A stretch of 64,000 nucleotides of DNA, taken from contig JACMZG010000008.1 in assembly GCA_018340805.1 (NCBI GenBank), positions 28,059,914 through 28,123,913 of the forward strand. Direction: 5' to 3'. Numbering within the stretch: position 1 is the stretch's first letter; every line of letters starts with the position of its first letter. Below are positions 12,845-25,198 of this stretch, in pieces. The position numbers and the translations under genes were made by a program. The notes under the pieces are model-generated. The model made no database searches, was not told the DNA's origin, and saw only the letters and a list, made by a program, of their open reading frames with translations. This DNA is from Microvelia longipes (taxonomy: Eukaryota; Arthropoda; Insecta; Hemiptera; Veliidae).

Positions 12845-13030
12845 TACCTCAATAGTGGTTTTTACAAAGTGTTGTCTGTCTGTATGTGTCTGTTTGAGAC
12901 CACCAAATAAGCCAATTTTCATTAGGCTAAAATTATCAGCATTAGTTCCAATTTAATCGAGTGATATGTTTACGGTTTTTTTAAATCATTTAAAATCGTA
13001 AAATTATTAAATTGAGAAAAAAATTAAAAA
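12845..13030 (+). repeat. Family A repeat, old inverted fragment
   Basis: It carries in reverse the family blocks GTGGTTTTTACAAAG, TGTCTGTCTGTATGTG and the ATCAGCATTAGTTC block. Diverged and truncated on both sides. Confidence 0.6.
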
Positions 13031-13997
13031 CGTTTCTGTTGGACCGATGAACAAAACAGATGTTACAAAATTAAACAGAGGAGCGAAAAGAGTCCTAAAA
13101 CATATTGCAATATAATATAAGTGATTTCAATATTCTGACGAAGAATCGTATCACTTGTTATTTTTGTAACTAGTTCTTTCTCGGCAAAAGGATAGAAAAA
13201 TTATTTTGTGTAAACTGGAACATAATACTAAATAACTATTAAAAATTAAAGAATCTAATTTAAATTGAAACTTAAACCATTATCTTGTTTCATAGTTCAG
13301 TAATAATTAAATCGATTTTATTTTTACAAGTAAAAAACATTTTTATAGATATAGAACACTTTTAGGCATTCAAAAGTAATAAACAATTAAGGTGTAACGA
13401 AGGATTCAACCATAAGATGCATAAAAGTAGATTAGGTGTAATTTTAGGCAACGCTCGAGGAAAATATAGAAAACAATTCTAAAATCAAGTGTTTCATTTC
13501 CTTATTAAGTTGTTTCAAAATATTAAAACATTTGGGGTTTTAATTAAAACCTTCATAACTTGTCATTTAACAGGTAGAGCCTGAGAGCTCTAATCTTTTC
13601 CTAATTACCAGGTAACCTAGTTATCTTGAAAAACTCAAAGGCACGAAGTTTCCAAAAGAGAACCTTCCAACCTGGATTTCCCTTTATTAATAATATAGAT
13701 AAGTACATTAAAGGTATAACATTTCATTGAAATAAAAAGATGGCTTTCCCAGGGTCAAGGTTAAAGTAATGAAAAGTTAAAATAATAAAAAAATACAAAT
13801 TGAAAACAAGAAATAAACATTTTTAAATAACTTCCAACTTCTATCACGTTCAACATTTGCTATAAGCTGCCAAAATAAATACTTTTATTTCAGAGCAAAA
13901 AAATACATTACAGCACTCTGCGCAACCACAACCTATTAATATACGAAAACTCGAGAATCGATATAGCCCAGAAGTCAATAGATTTTTATTTTACAAA
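13031..13997. other. AT-rich non-coding region
   Basis: No gene or recognised element is visible. Confidence 0.35.
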
Positions 13998-14605
13998 CCG
14001 GGTTCGGGGTACCTCGGAACTTTTACTCATCACATCGGATTTGCTACGCTTATCCTTCCAACTTTGGACTCGCTTCGTTCGTCCTCAGATAGTAAACATA
14101 TATGTTTCATTCCCAGTAGTTACCTATACAGGAACTGACCAAGCTGAATGCAGTTTAACTTTTATGATAAAAAAAATACAGATATACTTGTCGTATTGAA
14201 ATGATACTTGGTGCACTTTAATCAAGTAAAGATTTACACTTGTACCAATTTTAAACTTAAGTCGATTATTTCCCGATTTTTTACAATTTTTCAAAAAAGT
14301 ACATAAGTTATTTGATAAAAATTGAACTAATTCTTACAATGAGATGAAACTTGTCACATATGTTAGTTTAATACATGGCTGCATGCGTGTTAAATTTCAA
14401 TTGAATCATTTTTCCGCGTTTTATGATTTTTTGACATTTTTGTCGAAATTGAGTAATTTTTGCGGAATAAGGACGTCATAAAACATACTTCATGGAAAGC
14501 GCATCTAAACCAAAAGATTGATTTTTGTACAAAATTGCTCACTTATGCTTGTACAAAACTCTCTAGCATAAATACACAGTCGCAGCTACTCTACAACAAT
14601 TTTAT
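13998..14605 (-). repeat. Family A repeat with 5S-like segment
   Basis: The left end has the family start GGTTCGGGGTACC, then the repeated CGCTACGC / GGACTCGCTTCG blocks, then the 5S-like segment (about 14109-14180), then the ATGAGATGAAACTTGTCACAT block and TAAATACACAGTCGC. The last roughly 200 bases of the family consensus are missing. It is non-coding. Confidence 0.85.
14109..14180 (-). ncRNA. 5S rRNA-like segment in family A (diverged)
   Basis: On the minus strand it resembles the box A to box C part of 5S rRNA, with more changes than the 56521 and 57523 copies. It is a repeat-borne relic, not a 5S gene. Confidence 0.55.
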
Positions 14606-17190
14606 TAGGTATTAACTTAGACATGCATTTTAAAGCATCAAGAAAGTTACACATTAAAATATTATTTTATGCTTATAATATAAAAATAAGGAAAACAAAG
14701 AAATAAAATAAGGGTTATTTTCTTTGTAATTTTGCTCATAATAATAGCAGGAGATGACGTCATAAGTCGTCATAGACTGTTGATCACAAACCCACAACAA
14801 AAAGGATACGAAAAGGTGAAACTCTAACAGAACTCATTACGCCAATGATGACATCACCATGACTAATGCAGGTACAACTACAGGTACAATATTATCTCAT
14901 TTCACAACTATTAAGCCGCTTACGAACTCATTAAGTCATGCGCCTGAATAAAGACTTAAAGCGACAATACTTAAACACGTTAATACGAACAAAATATAAT
15001 AAGAATATTATGCAATGACATATAAAAGATGATAAATGTCAAGTAATGATATTTATATCTCAGCTTAATATAACGAGATTTTAAACTATTGTGCCATGAA
15101 CTTAATATAAAATTATAGCTAAAGTAAAATATAACCAGAGGAAAAACATTACTCCGACCTCACAAGGTAATTTTCTTTTGGCAATTCGCTAATAAATCAA
15201 AATTGAGGGACACCCTAAAATTTTAAGAAATTTGTACATTTTCAGCAATCATGGTATAAAAGTGAAAAAACTTACTTTGATTTGTCTCTAATTTGAATTA
15301 ATCGGCATTATTTCCGAATAATAAATAGTAAAAATTTTGGAATCAAATGCAAGTGCTTCGATGCTATAGTTTGCTTACTAAAACTGAATTTCGAGTGATC
15401 AATATTGACAGTAACCAAACCGATTAATTTATCATTAAATGGGTTTATCTAGTAATGCAATAACTAAACTAATAAAGAAACTCTCAGATAAGTGTAATTA
15501 CAGTAGACGCCTTTACATCTAACGCATAACTTTCCCTCAAAAATAAAATGTGTTCGAGGATAAAGTTTAATCATTAAATAGACTAGTCATTGAGAGCGAG
15601 GACAGCAGCCCTCCTGTGGCACCTCGGCCAAAAATAAACAAAAAAGGAAAAAACAACGAAAATTTAAAAAAAATAGATTAACATATTAACACAAGAGTCA
15701 AAGGGGCTAATACTCTAAGGTAGAGCTTTATAGAGCTCCTACAGACAAATACTACTTTTTAAAGTACTTAACAATTTTCTTAATTTGTTACCTAAAATTA
15801 GGGTCTTAAAAGACCCCATTCTTTATACTTGGACCTTTAATGAACCAAAACGAAAGACTAGGGCCTCAAGGGGCCCTTAAAATACTTGATCAGGGTCTTA
15901 GATAGAGTTGTACAAAAGAGCCCTAAAGATTAATCATAAAATATCTTAGTAAAAAAGTTTATTTAATTTAATTAACTTTAAGTTTTACCTAAGTTTATTT
16001 TATACTTACTTATTGATTTTATTTACTTAAGTTTATTTTAATTAATTTAAATTAAAAATTAAATAATAAAAATTCGTTGAATCGGAATAAATTATGAAAT
16101 AATATTTAATCATGAGGTTCAACTAATTCTGAAGAAGATTATAGAAATGAAATAAATATCTAGCGTGCCTTCCACAGACTAAAAGTTAACACCGGGATAT
16201 GAGACAGAGAACACATTCTAGCGGATAACTCTCGTACTATCTCAATATAAAATAGTTCTATACTCTGCTACTAGAGTGCAGGAGAATCTCGATTCTCTCA
16301 CACTAGCTCTCAACCTCACTGCATTCTGTTGTATACAAGAGGAACTAACACATATTTCAACCATTACAAAATTATTTTATACAAATTAAAAACAACAATT
16401 TATTTACACGTCAACACATAGGAATTGGCAACCTGCTTGATATATAAATGACAGTAATTATTCTGAATTAATTAATTTATATTGCTCATTTTTAAGTAAT
16501 GATAAAATAATAATAATGAACAGAATTAATATCTAATTCAATATTCAAATAATACCAAGTTATAAACATAATCAATTTACCACAACTCACTCAGATCAAT
16601 TACATCGAGTATATTTTTCCTTGAAGTTCTATTTCGCAATACAAAAAGAAATGATCTAATAAACAACCAACCAACCAAATAAAATTTAAACAAAACAAAA
16701 TAAAAATTAAATTCTCTTTACTTTAAATTTTTAGATACTCTATGGACACAATTATTTTTGGAATAAGATTTAATCAACTAACATAGTACAACAACATAAC
16801 AACACATAACATAACATAACTATACATAGTTATATAAAATTAGTCATTATAATAATTTGATACAAATAACAATATTATTTGTATAATATAAATTTATTAA
16901 ATATCAAAAAGGAAGGACACAAACAAAATCAATTGAATACTGTGGGTCTAATAATCTATCTCTAGCAGTAAAAAATATCTAAAGGGTAGATTTATACAGC
17001 CAGATTTATTCCCCTAGATTCTAAATCCTATGCGTCTGGTCAAGACATCCTGTGGATTTATACTGTGGTCAGACCAGTAATGTCATAAACCTGGTATCTC
17101 TTCATATTATTATGTCATTCACCTTTGTCTATGACCTACTCAGTACTCTACTCACTCTACATTTTAAATTCAATGTACTAGGAAACCCGC
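14606..17190. other. AT-rich non-coding region
   Basis: No gene recognised. There is a TGACGTCA-containing patch at about 14755-14762, and a region at 15700-15910 with repeated GGGTCTT / AAGACCC-type words. The 16140-16340 patch is richer in GC but has no supported frame. Confidence 0.35.
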
Positions 17191-17313
17191 GAACAAATGA
17201 TAAATTGAAACAAATGAATTTTATATCATTTATAAAATGTTACGCTGCTAAAACTTTGATAATAGGCTCATTTGTAATGAAAAACATTGTATTTGTGGCA
17301 AATAATAATATGA
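17191..17313. repeat. 123-base duplicated block, copy 1
   Basis: Nearly identical (one difference noticed by eye) to 17896-18018, which lies on the other side of a 40-base minisatellite. Begins GAACAAATGATAAATTG and ends with CAAATAATAATATG. Confidence 0.95.
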
Positions 17314-17493
17314 ACGTATAAAATCTTAAAGCTAAACCTACAAAAAGATTTTAAAAAAAGCCTCATATTCATATAACTTAAAATGAATTACTAGCCCATA
17401 TTATTTTAAACAAAAGTCTTAATGCTTATTAAAAAAAATAAATTAATAACTTCATAAAAAACAATCAACTGAAATGAAACGATGTAAATCCCC

Positions 17494-17895
17494 ATGGAAA
17501 TCATTTAGAGAATTTTTTGTGACTGGTTATCTTGGGAATCATTAAGGAGAATGTTTTGTGACTGTTATCTTGAAATCATTTAAGAGAATGTTTTGTGACT
17601 AGTTATTGGAAAATATTTAAGAGAATGTTTTTGTGACTAGTTATCTTGGAAATCCTTTAAAAGAATGTTTTTGTGACTAGTTATCTTGGAAATCCTTCAA
17701 AAAAATGTTTTTGTGACTATTATCTTGGAAATCATTTAGAGAATGTTTTTGTGACTATTATCTTGGAAATCATTTAAGAGAATGTTTTTGTGATAGTTAT
17801 CTTGGAAATCATTTAAGAGAATGTTTTTGTGACTAGTTATCTTGGAAATCATTTAAGAGAATGTTTTTACTAGTTTATTTGGAGATCATTTAAGA
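17494..17895. repeat. 40-base minisatellite, about 10 units
   Basis: The unit contains TTATCTTGGAAATCATTTAA followed by GAGAATGTTTTTGTGACTAG. Unit lengths vary by a few bases. Two more units lie beyond the duplicated block at about 18040-18112. Confidence 0.95.
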
Positions 17896-18018
17896 GAACA
17901 AATGATAAATTGAAACAAATGAATTTTATATCATTTATAAAATGTTACGCTGCTAAAACTTTGATAATAGGCTCATTTGTAATCAAAAACATTGTATTTG
18001 TGGCAAATAATAATATGG
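17896..18018. repeat. 123-base duplicated block, copy 2
   Basis: Direct-repeat partner of 17191-17313, in the same orientation. It sits inside the minisatellite array, because more array units follow to its right. Confidence 0.95.
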
Positions 18019-18039
18019 ATGGTACAAATGCTACAGTTA

Positions 18040-18112
18040 CAAAATAACTAGTACAAATGCTTTTGTACTAGTTATTTTGGAGATCATTTAAGAGAATCTT
18101 TTGTGACTTGTT
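18040..18112. repeat. Outlying minisatellite units
   Basis: These units (ACTAGTTATTTTGGAGATCA, then TTTAAGAGAATCTTTTGTGA) match the 17494-17895 array and are separated from it by the duplicated block. Confidence 0.85.
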
Positions 18113-18574
18113 ATGAATTTAACTTTACTCCATATATTAATGTAAGAAACATTTAATATTTACTAAACATATGCAGAATTTAGTTTCTTATTTTTTCCCA
18201 AAACCACAAATCGTTAAAAACAACAAATTAAGTGAACTACTATAAACCATATTTTATACAATAAAGGTTTATGATGAAATAAACATGATGGTAGTATCAC
18301 TAAATAAAAATATAAAAGAAAAATAAATATAGTAGGGGGAAGAGAAAGGCAATAAATAACTTAACAATGAAATAAATCAGACAGAAAGCAAAGGGAGAAT
18401 GAAACAACTCTTTGTGAATCAGAAATAAAGATACATCAAGAAATCTAATGCCTAATTCATCTAGCTAAAACCTTCAATAAAACAACTTAATCTAATTATA
18501 AATTACAAATTATCAATTTATAATTTGACATTAACTTAATAGAAGGAGGGTGTTGATTCCAAATGTTAAAAACT
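18113..18574. other. AT-rich non-coding region
   Basis: No gene or recognised element is visible. Confidence 0.35.
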
Positions 18575-18790
18575 CAGGTACTTTTACATTTTCTCACCTA
18601 CTATCGAAAGTAAGGATCACTCAGAAAATTATTGAGTACAAGTATTTTTAGGACGTTCTAAGTGAGTTTCATCATGCTGTCTGTGTGTGTCTGAGTCATG
18701 CATAACTTCCGCTGTGCTTACTATAGGGCGTTAAAACTTAGCTCAAAAATCAGACATTAAATCTAGTTGTGTCACCCAGAAGATAAATTA
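18575..18790 (+). repeat. Family A relative, inverted and diverged
   Basis: Starts ACTTTTACATTTTCTCACC, the reverse of the family end (GAGGAAAAGT), followed by a CTGTCTGTGTGTGTCTG block and GGCGTTAAAACTTAGC. The same diverged form occurs at 40091-40300. Confidence 0.55.
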
Positions 18791-19077
18791 AATAAACAAA
18801 TAAACAAAAATTAATTAAAAATCAAAAATTGTACCGATCAAGTCGGAATCTAACACAAATGTACACCTATAAATGGTAAATCGATCCTCTAAATTCCATT
18901 TTGATATTGGAAGCCATTTTAAAAATATTGACTTTAAATTTCCAAACTTAGACTGCTTATAACTTTAATCTTTTAAATGTTTTTTTTTAACGTATAACAT
19001 ATCCACAAATACTGTAATACAAAAACATTTAATAGAGCAAATTCTACAGCTTATTAAAATTTAGTACTTACTTTTAG

Positions 19078-19938
19078 GACCTGAAAACCCACAAATTAGA
19101 AATGAAGGTGGTGCGTATAGAATGTGACTGTGTGGACGTATGTGTACTTGTTTGAACAGAATATAGTCCAACAGCTGAAATAATTCATAAGAAACTTTAA
19201 ATTTTTTGTACACAAATTAATTCCTGTAATATAAAGAACTGGAAGAAATTCAATTTTTGTCATATTGAATTATTAAAAAGTTTTACACATTATTTTCATA
19301 TAAGTATTATTAGAACTGATGTTTTTGGCAAAATACAAAATAGCTTGTAAAATGACAGCCATCTAGAATTTTGAAAAAAATGTTTTTTCAAAAATTGATT
19401 TCTAGTAATAGTTGTGTAAGTCCAACAAGGGCTCTCGAAGAGAGTTAAACTCTCAGAGTGTCTTGTTTGGCTATAAGGGAGTCCTTGTCGGACTCTCAGA
19501 GAGACCTTGTACAACTCTCAGTGTCCTTGTTGAACTATTAGTGTCCTGTTTGGACTCTTAGAGAGACCTTGTAGGACTCTCAGTGTCCTTGTTGAACTAT
19601 TAGTGACCTGTTTGGACTCTTAGAGAGTCCTTGTAGGACTGATTTAAGTAAATTCTCCATAATAATCTATAATTTTAGATTTAATGAAAAACCTTTAATA
19701 CGTATTGAATGTATGAATTCTGTTGAATTATCCGTACTAAATTATTATAATTATTAAGACATTTCGTCTAAAACAGAAATTGATTTTGGTACAAAAAAAA
19801 ATCGTTCGTACAAGTTTCGTCTGAATTATTTCAGCTGTTTGACCATAATCTGTTCAAACAAGAACAAATACGACCACACAGTCTCACATCAATACGCACC
19901 ACCTTCACTTCTAATTTGTGGGCTTCTTAGATCCTGAA
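19078..19938. mobile_element. Foldback element with long inverted repeats (about 145-160 bp arms)
   Basis: The left arm (about 19078-19222) contains CCCACAAATTAGAAATGAAG and CAGCTGAAATAATTCA. The right arm (about 19775-19938) contains their complements in reverse order (CTTCACTTCTAATTTGTGGG and TGAATTATTTCAGCTG). Between them lies a tandem array (19425-19640). No transposase frame, so it is non-autonomous. Arms have diverged moderately, so it is not recent. Confidence 0.75.
19425..19640. repeat. Minisatellite with 62-base period made of 20-base subunits
   Basis: Words such as GGACTCTTAGAGAGACCTTG, CTCAGTGTCCTTGTTGAACT and ATTAGTGTCCTGTTTG recur in a fixed order every 62 bases, with each third itself a variant of a roughly 20-base CCTTGT...ACTCT...AGTGT unit. 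The array lies inside the foldback element. Confidence 0.85.
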
Positions 19939-20671
19939 ACATAAATATGTGATAAAGTATGTATCACATTAATATTAAAATACTTCACACTCCTATTATA
20001 GGAGATTCGGAAGTAAATTTAAAGGAATAATACTATAAACTAAAAACTTGCCAAATAGAAAATAAAAACTCAACAAGATCTTTATATTGTTCAAAACAGA
20101 GAGTAATCTTTCTGCAGTGTTCTATAGTTTTTAATGATTCATGAGATCGACTGATAATGGCCAGATACACCAGAAAATCGGCTATCTGTTTTTAACAGTA
20201 TAATTATTAATGGCGAGATTGTTAAGTTTTATTGAATCAATTATTCTAAAAAGCAAGTTAGATTAGGACAATATGAAAGTTTATAAATCAACAAGTTCTC
20301 TTCAAAGACATATTAAAAATCTTTTAAAAAACTCAAGCAGCCGTTGCCTAAGAGTTGAAGAAGTCCTTAAGTGTTTTTTTTATAGTTAACTACTCCTTGA
20401 TTATACATTAAGAAGACACATATCGTTGCCTTGTTGCTTGAGTATAATTAGAGAAACAGTAATGATACTAAGAAAACTTCAAAATAGGTTAATGATGAAA
20501 CTAACCAACCTTTTATATAGCAAATTATAATAGTATTGTAATAACGTACCTATTTCACCTACAAGATTTAATACATAAGACAAAGTGGATTTTAAAAAGA
20601 CTCACCTGAAACAAAAGATAAAAGCAAATTATAAATTAATATAATTTATTAAACCTAAATTTTGTAAAAAA

Positions 20672-21086
20672 AAATCTGGCATGGAGGTCCGCAAGCCTGT
20701 CTATTGTTTTTTAAACGCACGCATTCTTTCTTAAAAATCCATTTCCAGGTAATGTTTCCGGTTTATTCTTTATAATTTGAACAGTAGCGTCACAAATTGT
20801 TAATTAATTTTCCTTGATTTTTCAAAACAAAGACGCATATTCATCCCAAAGGCAATGCAATTTATTCATCATTCCAAAATCGGCACTACACACAATATTT
20901 GCACTCATTTAAAGATCTCATTGTTTTGCGCATTTTCTTTGAAAAACCTGGAAAAACTAAATAATAAGTTGTGATGCTACTGCTCAGGTTATAAAACATA
21001 TACCGGAAACTTAAGAAAGAAATGGGTTGTTAAGCAAGAAAGCATGCGTTTCAAAGAATATTCGCTCGGCTTGCAGCGAAAATTAT
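20672..21086. mobile_element. Diverged inverted-repeat element related to the 39389 palindrome
   Basis: The left arm (about 20672-20796) begins ATCTGGCATGGAGGTCCGC and ends CAGTAGCGTCACA. The right arm (about 20970-21086) carries the reverse, with TGTGATGCTACTGCTCAGG inside and CTCGGCTTGCAGCGAAAATT at the edge. The arms also resemble the arms of the 39389-40052 palindrome (GGCGCGGTGGTCCGC, GGGCGAATTTC, CGTGTTTCCGTGC, AACAACCATTTTCTTGC). No coding frame. Confidence 0.65.
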
Positions 21087-21170
21087 TTGTTTTTATAACT
21101 ACAAAATAGTTATAAAAGTGTCAATATAAAGATCTTGATACAAAGATGTTGATGTAAAAAATCGATCTAA

Positions 21171-21194
21171 GTTAATAGAGTTAACTCTATTAAC
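21171..21194. repeat. Perfect 24-base palindrome
   Basis: GTTAATAGAGTT is followed directly by its exact complement. The centre is GTTAAC. Confidence 0.9.
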
Positions 21195-21244
21195 ATAGTT
21201 AATTAGTTTGTTAACTTATTATTAAAAAAATCTTTCAAAAGAGT

Positions 21245-21310
21245 GCGTCTCAGAGAGGATTGAACTTGTAACCTCCAAGTTGAGAGAAGGCGAGACAGAC
21301 TTCAAACCAT
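21245..21310 (-). repeat. Possible tRNA-like fragment (SINE head?)
   Basis: On the minus strand GTCTCGCCTTCTC...GGTTACAAGTTCAATCCTC...TGAGAC contains a T-loop-like GTTCAATCC and facing GTCTC/GAGAC ends. It lacks a clear A box, so it is at best a degraded tRNA-derived piece. Confidence 0.2.
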
Positions 21311-22119
21311 ATTTCTATAAGAGGAAATGTAGAGTGGAAGTAAAAAATATATTTTACTCCCGCTAGTAACTTTTCTTCCTGTAGATTCAGACTCGGAATT
21401 AAGTGTCCCTTTTCTCCTTCTACAAAAAGAAAGTAAAGTGAAATTTTTTGGAGGTAATATATATTTTTTTTTTATAATTATAAGGAGGCAAAAAAGTGCA
21501 ATCTTAATGTTGATTCAATAAAATTTTCAGAAACTGTAATTTTACAAATAAGATTGACAGCAATCGTGCGGTGCAACTAAACTTTTTATAAACTTAAAAA
21601 ATGATAAATAATAAGCTAGACATGGAAAAGTTCAAAGATTATGATGGCTATACTAAAACCACAAAACCCTAACACTCCTCCTTTTAGATAAATCAAGTTT
21701 TCATAACATCCCATCTTATAGTTTTAGTTAATATAATATATAAATTTTAAAATATATTAGAGTAGCTTAAGATGCAGCTGGTTGGAAAAACATTAAAATA
21801 ATAACGTCATGGAATGGTTCCAAATTTCACCGCCAGACTCCACTTTACGAAACGAAGTTTTTCTTTGCAGGCATTAACCATTTTATTTGAGTCGAATAAA
21901 TAACTTATTAGGAATTCAATTAAGTAAATGTAAAAACTTTTATGTAAAGAAATAGGTTTCTTTTAAGACATAATCATGTTATTGCTATTTTGAATGAAGA
22001 AATATGAGTTTAATATAAAGTTTTAAACTTTGAACTCCACAACTTGGGTAGCTGCTTCAAAAAGAAAGAATTTTTATTACTTAAGAATAAATTCACAATT
22101 AATTTTTTACTATTCCTTA

Positions 22120-22620
22120 TTTTTATTGAGGTATATAGGGAAAGTGTTTCATTTTAATTAAAAATACATAACAGGGTTTTTTTTTAACACTTTATGTATA
22201 CATAAAAATACATAAAGGTGTTAAAAAAAACACCTTTCAGGTGTTTTTTTAACACCTGAAAGGGTTTTATTCGTTTCAGGTGATTTTATGACCTCCTGAG
22301 TGGTTTTTACTAAGTTTTGTGTATCTGCATGAATGTGTGTTTTTGCCTGTTTTCATCGTAGTTTTCAGATTATTTATTCTAAAGAGTTGAATTTTAGTAC
22401 AATAATCATTCTTTAGGTCTATTTCTGCTATCCGGTAAATATTTTTAGACGTCATTAACTGCCATTAATGACTCCATACAAACAAAAGAGCTACGATTTT
22501 AAAATTTCCACTAGAGGCATCAGCATTAGTTCAATTTCTATTAAATGACATGTATACGTTTTTTAAAGAAAAAGTTAAAAATTCAAAACATAATCGAAAA
22601 TTTGAATAAATTAATGTTTT
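22120..22620 (+). repeat. Family A repeat, inverted and diverged, with palindrome cluster
   Basis: In reverse it shows the family blocks GAGGTATATAGGGAAAGTG, TTTCAGGTGATTTTATG, CCTCCTGAGTGG, CATCGTAGTT and the ATCAGCATTAGTTC region. Near its start (22184-22258) it holds overlapping palindromes built from AACACCTTT / AAAGGTGTT and ACTTTATGTATACATAAA. Confidence 0.7.
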
Positions 22621-22749
22621 AGGTAAAATTCCGGTATACGATATTTAGTGAAAACATAAGATATAAATGAGGAAAAATATTAATTGCAATAAAAGTACTA
22701 GTATACATAAATATCGAACTTTTTCCAACCAATCATTCGCTAATAATAT

Positions 22750-23310
22750 AAGTACCTCTATAGTCCGCACCATTTAAAATTACCATATTAATTAATTCCC
22801 TTATCATTTAAATACCTCTATACTCTGTACCATTTAATACTACCTGATTCATCAATTCTCTAATCATAAAGTACCTCTGTACTCTGTACCAATTAATATT
22901 ATCTTATTCATTAATTCCCTTATCATTTAAGTACCTCTATACTCTGTACCATTTAATATTACCTAATTCATCAATTCTCTAATCATAAAGTACCTCTGTA
23001 CTCTGTACCAATTAATATTATCTTATTCATTAATTCCCTTATCATTTAAGTACCTTTATACTCTGTACCATTTAATATTACCTGATTCATCAATTCTCAA
23101 TCATAAAGTACCTCTGTACTCTGTGCCAATTAATATTATCTTATTCATTAATTCCCTTATCATTTAAATACCTCTGTACTCTGTACCAATTAATATTATC
23201 TTATTCATTAACTCTCTAAAATTTTAGAGAGAACATTTTGTAAACCAACATTTACATTTTTTGAAGTACCTCTATACTCTGTATCATTTAATATTACATC
23301 AATTATTCAT
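22750..23310. repeat. 58-base minisatellite with alternating unit types
   Basis: About nine units of type AAGTACCTCTATACTCTGTA followed by CCATTTAATATTACCTGATT and CATCAATTCTC. Two unit types alternate: one with TACCATTTAATATTACCT..., the other with TACCAATTAATATTATCT..., giving a higher-order period of about 117 bases. Degenerate units trail to about 23460. Confidence 0.9.
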
Positions 23311-25114
23311 TCCATGAATAGATAAACTATGAAGAACGTCTATTCTCTGTATCAATTTACCTGCGAATCATTAAGTTCCTTATCATTGGATTGCATCTAC
23401 ACCATATAATAGTACCTTAATCATTCAATGATCTAATTAGTTTAAGTACCTCTTTATTAGTCTGTAAACTAAGTATAAATTTAAGTAAGTAAATATAATA
23501 ATAATAATATTAATTTATTATAAGTAAATAACTACCTAAAAGTAAAATTCTAGAAACTAATCTTAAAACAAACTTAACTATTTAAATTTTTGATAAAAGT
23601 TTGAAAGAAGCAAATCAGAGTTTTAAACAAATTCAACGATTTTCTCAAAAAAGACTTTTATAAATAGTTTCCAAGAAAAAAAGTATTGACAATTTAAAAT
23701 CTTCAATAAGATTTTTTAAAGCATTTGAAAACTAAGAAAAAGAAGAAGTCTTTGAAAAATTTGATCCATAAAAGTTTTTAAACATCAATGAAAAAAGTAT
23801 AAAAGAATTTAAAACAACATCAAAGCAATAAACATAAAATTCAAAAGACTATTACGTTTTTAAGAAAACATACAAAAACCAAATTCAAAAGGTTTTAAGT
23901 TTAAACAAAAACCTTTAGAACTTCAAATAAAGTTATAAGGAAGACATTATAAATGCATTACCTATAAGTAAAACTTTCATTTTAACTACGCGACTTATCA
24001 CAAAGGCACGTTCTTCAATCAGTGCATCCAACTAAACTTCAATTAAATCAGAAGACTTAAAAATAAATCTATGATCTAACAGTTCTGAACAATGCAATGA
24101 GAGCAAGTAGAAAGGTAGCGATTTGCAGACAAACGTTTAAATATAATTATAAATAATAGCAAAAAGGTTATAGGTTATTTGTCATGATATGAAAGTACAT
24201 ATTAAGGTAGCTTTAAGTATCATGAGTTTACTAGCGGTTTATCGCTCAAATTATTTATTTTTAATTTCATATTATTAACTCAAAATTACTAAAGAAAAGT
24301 GTAAGTTGCAACTAAACATATTAGATTAAGTGTTAAATTGAAATATTAAGCTTTATTAAATAAAAGTGCCTTTTATGTCAAATAAGCTTGTTACGCTATT
24401 TTATCAATTAAATTTCAATAATCTGCATAATAATGATACGAGAGTGTATTCCGGCTTTTATTAAATAAATAATAAAAATGTAAATTTAAATATTTATTAA
24501 TAAATAAGTAATACAAGTATAATACTTATAGTAATTTAAGTATACTCGTCATACTATTTACAAAAAACAAGCTCATAACTAATGAGATATTTATGTTTTC
24601 TTAAAACTGTGCAAACAATTCCTTTGTAAATATCTTTTTTTAACTATAATTTTATTTTAAAGCATTACAATATTTTTTACCGCACATCTGGAAAAAGTTT
24701 ACGACTTGGGCAGGAGGGGCTGTAAATCAAATATTTACAGACAAGGGGCCACAGCTAGAGCTAAAGAGAGTTTTTACGAGCCAGGGAAGCTATAAGTCCC
24801 TAAGGAGTTTCTGTAAACTCTCTAAACTGTTTCATCTCTAATTCTTTTACCATCTAAGGAATCAAGAAAGCTACAATATTTTTTCCTCACACATTTTAGT
24901 TTCTTTTGTAGAAATTAAAGCCATAAAAAGTAAATTAAGAACAGGTAAAATGGATAACAATCTGTATGAACAGTAAATTCTCATAAGTTTTACATATAAA
25001 AATATCTTAAAAACACAGGCTACCACATATGGAACTTAGATCCCTTCCTCCTTTTGCTTCAAACGCCATAGAATATATATTCTTCTAAAAAGTACTTAGA
25101 AGGACGTACTTTAC

Positions 25115-25119
<5 letters not shown>
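23311..25119. other. AT-rich non-coding region
   Basis: No gene recognised. The first 150 bases hold decayed units of the preceding array. A CAGGAGGGGCTGTAAAT / ATTTACAGACAAGGGGCC patch at 24710-24760 is GC-richer but has no long frame. Confidence 0.35.
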
Positions 25120-25194
<75 letters not shown>

Positions 25195-25198
25195 TATA
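25120..25198. repeat. (TA)n microsatellite
   Basis: Uninterrupted TA dinucleotides over about 70 bases. Confidence 0.95.
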
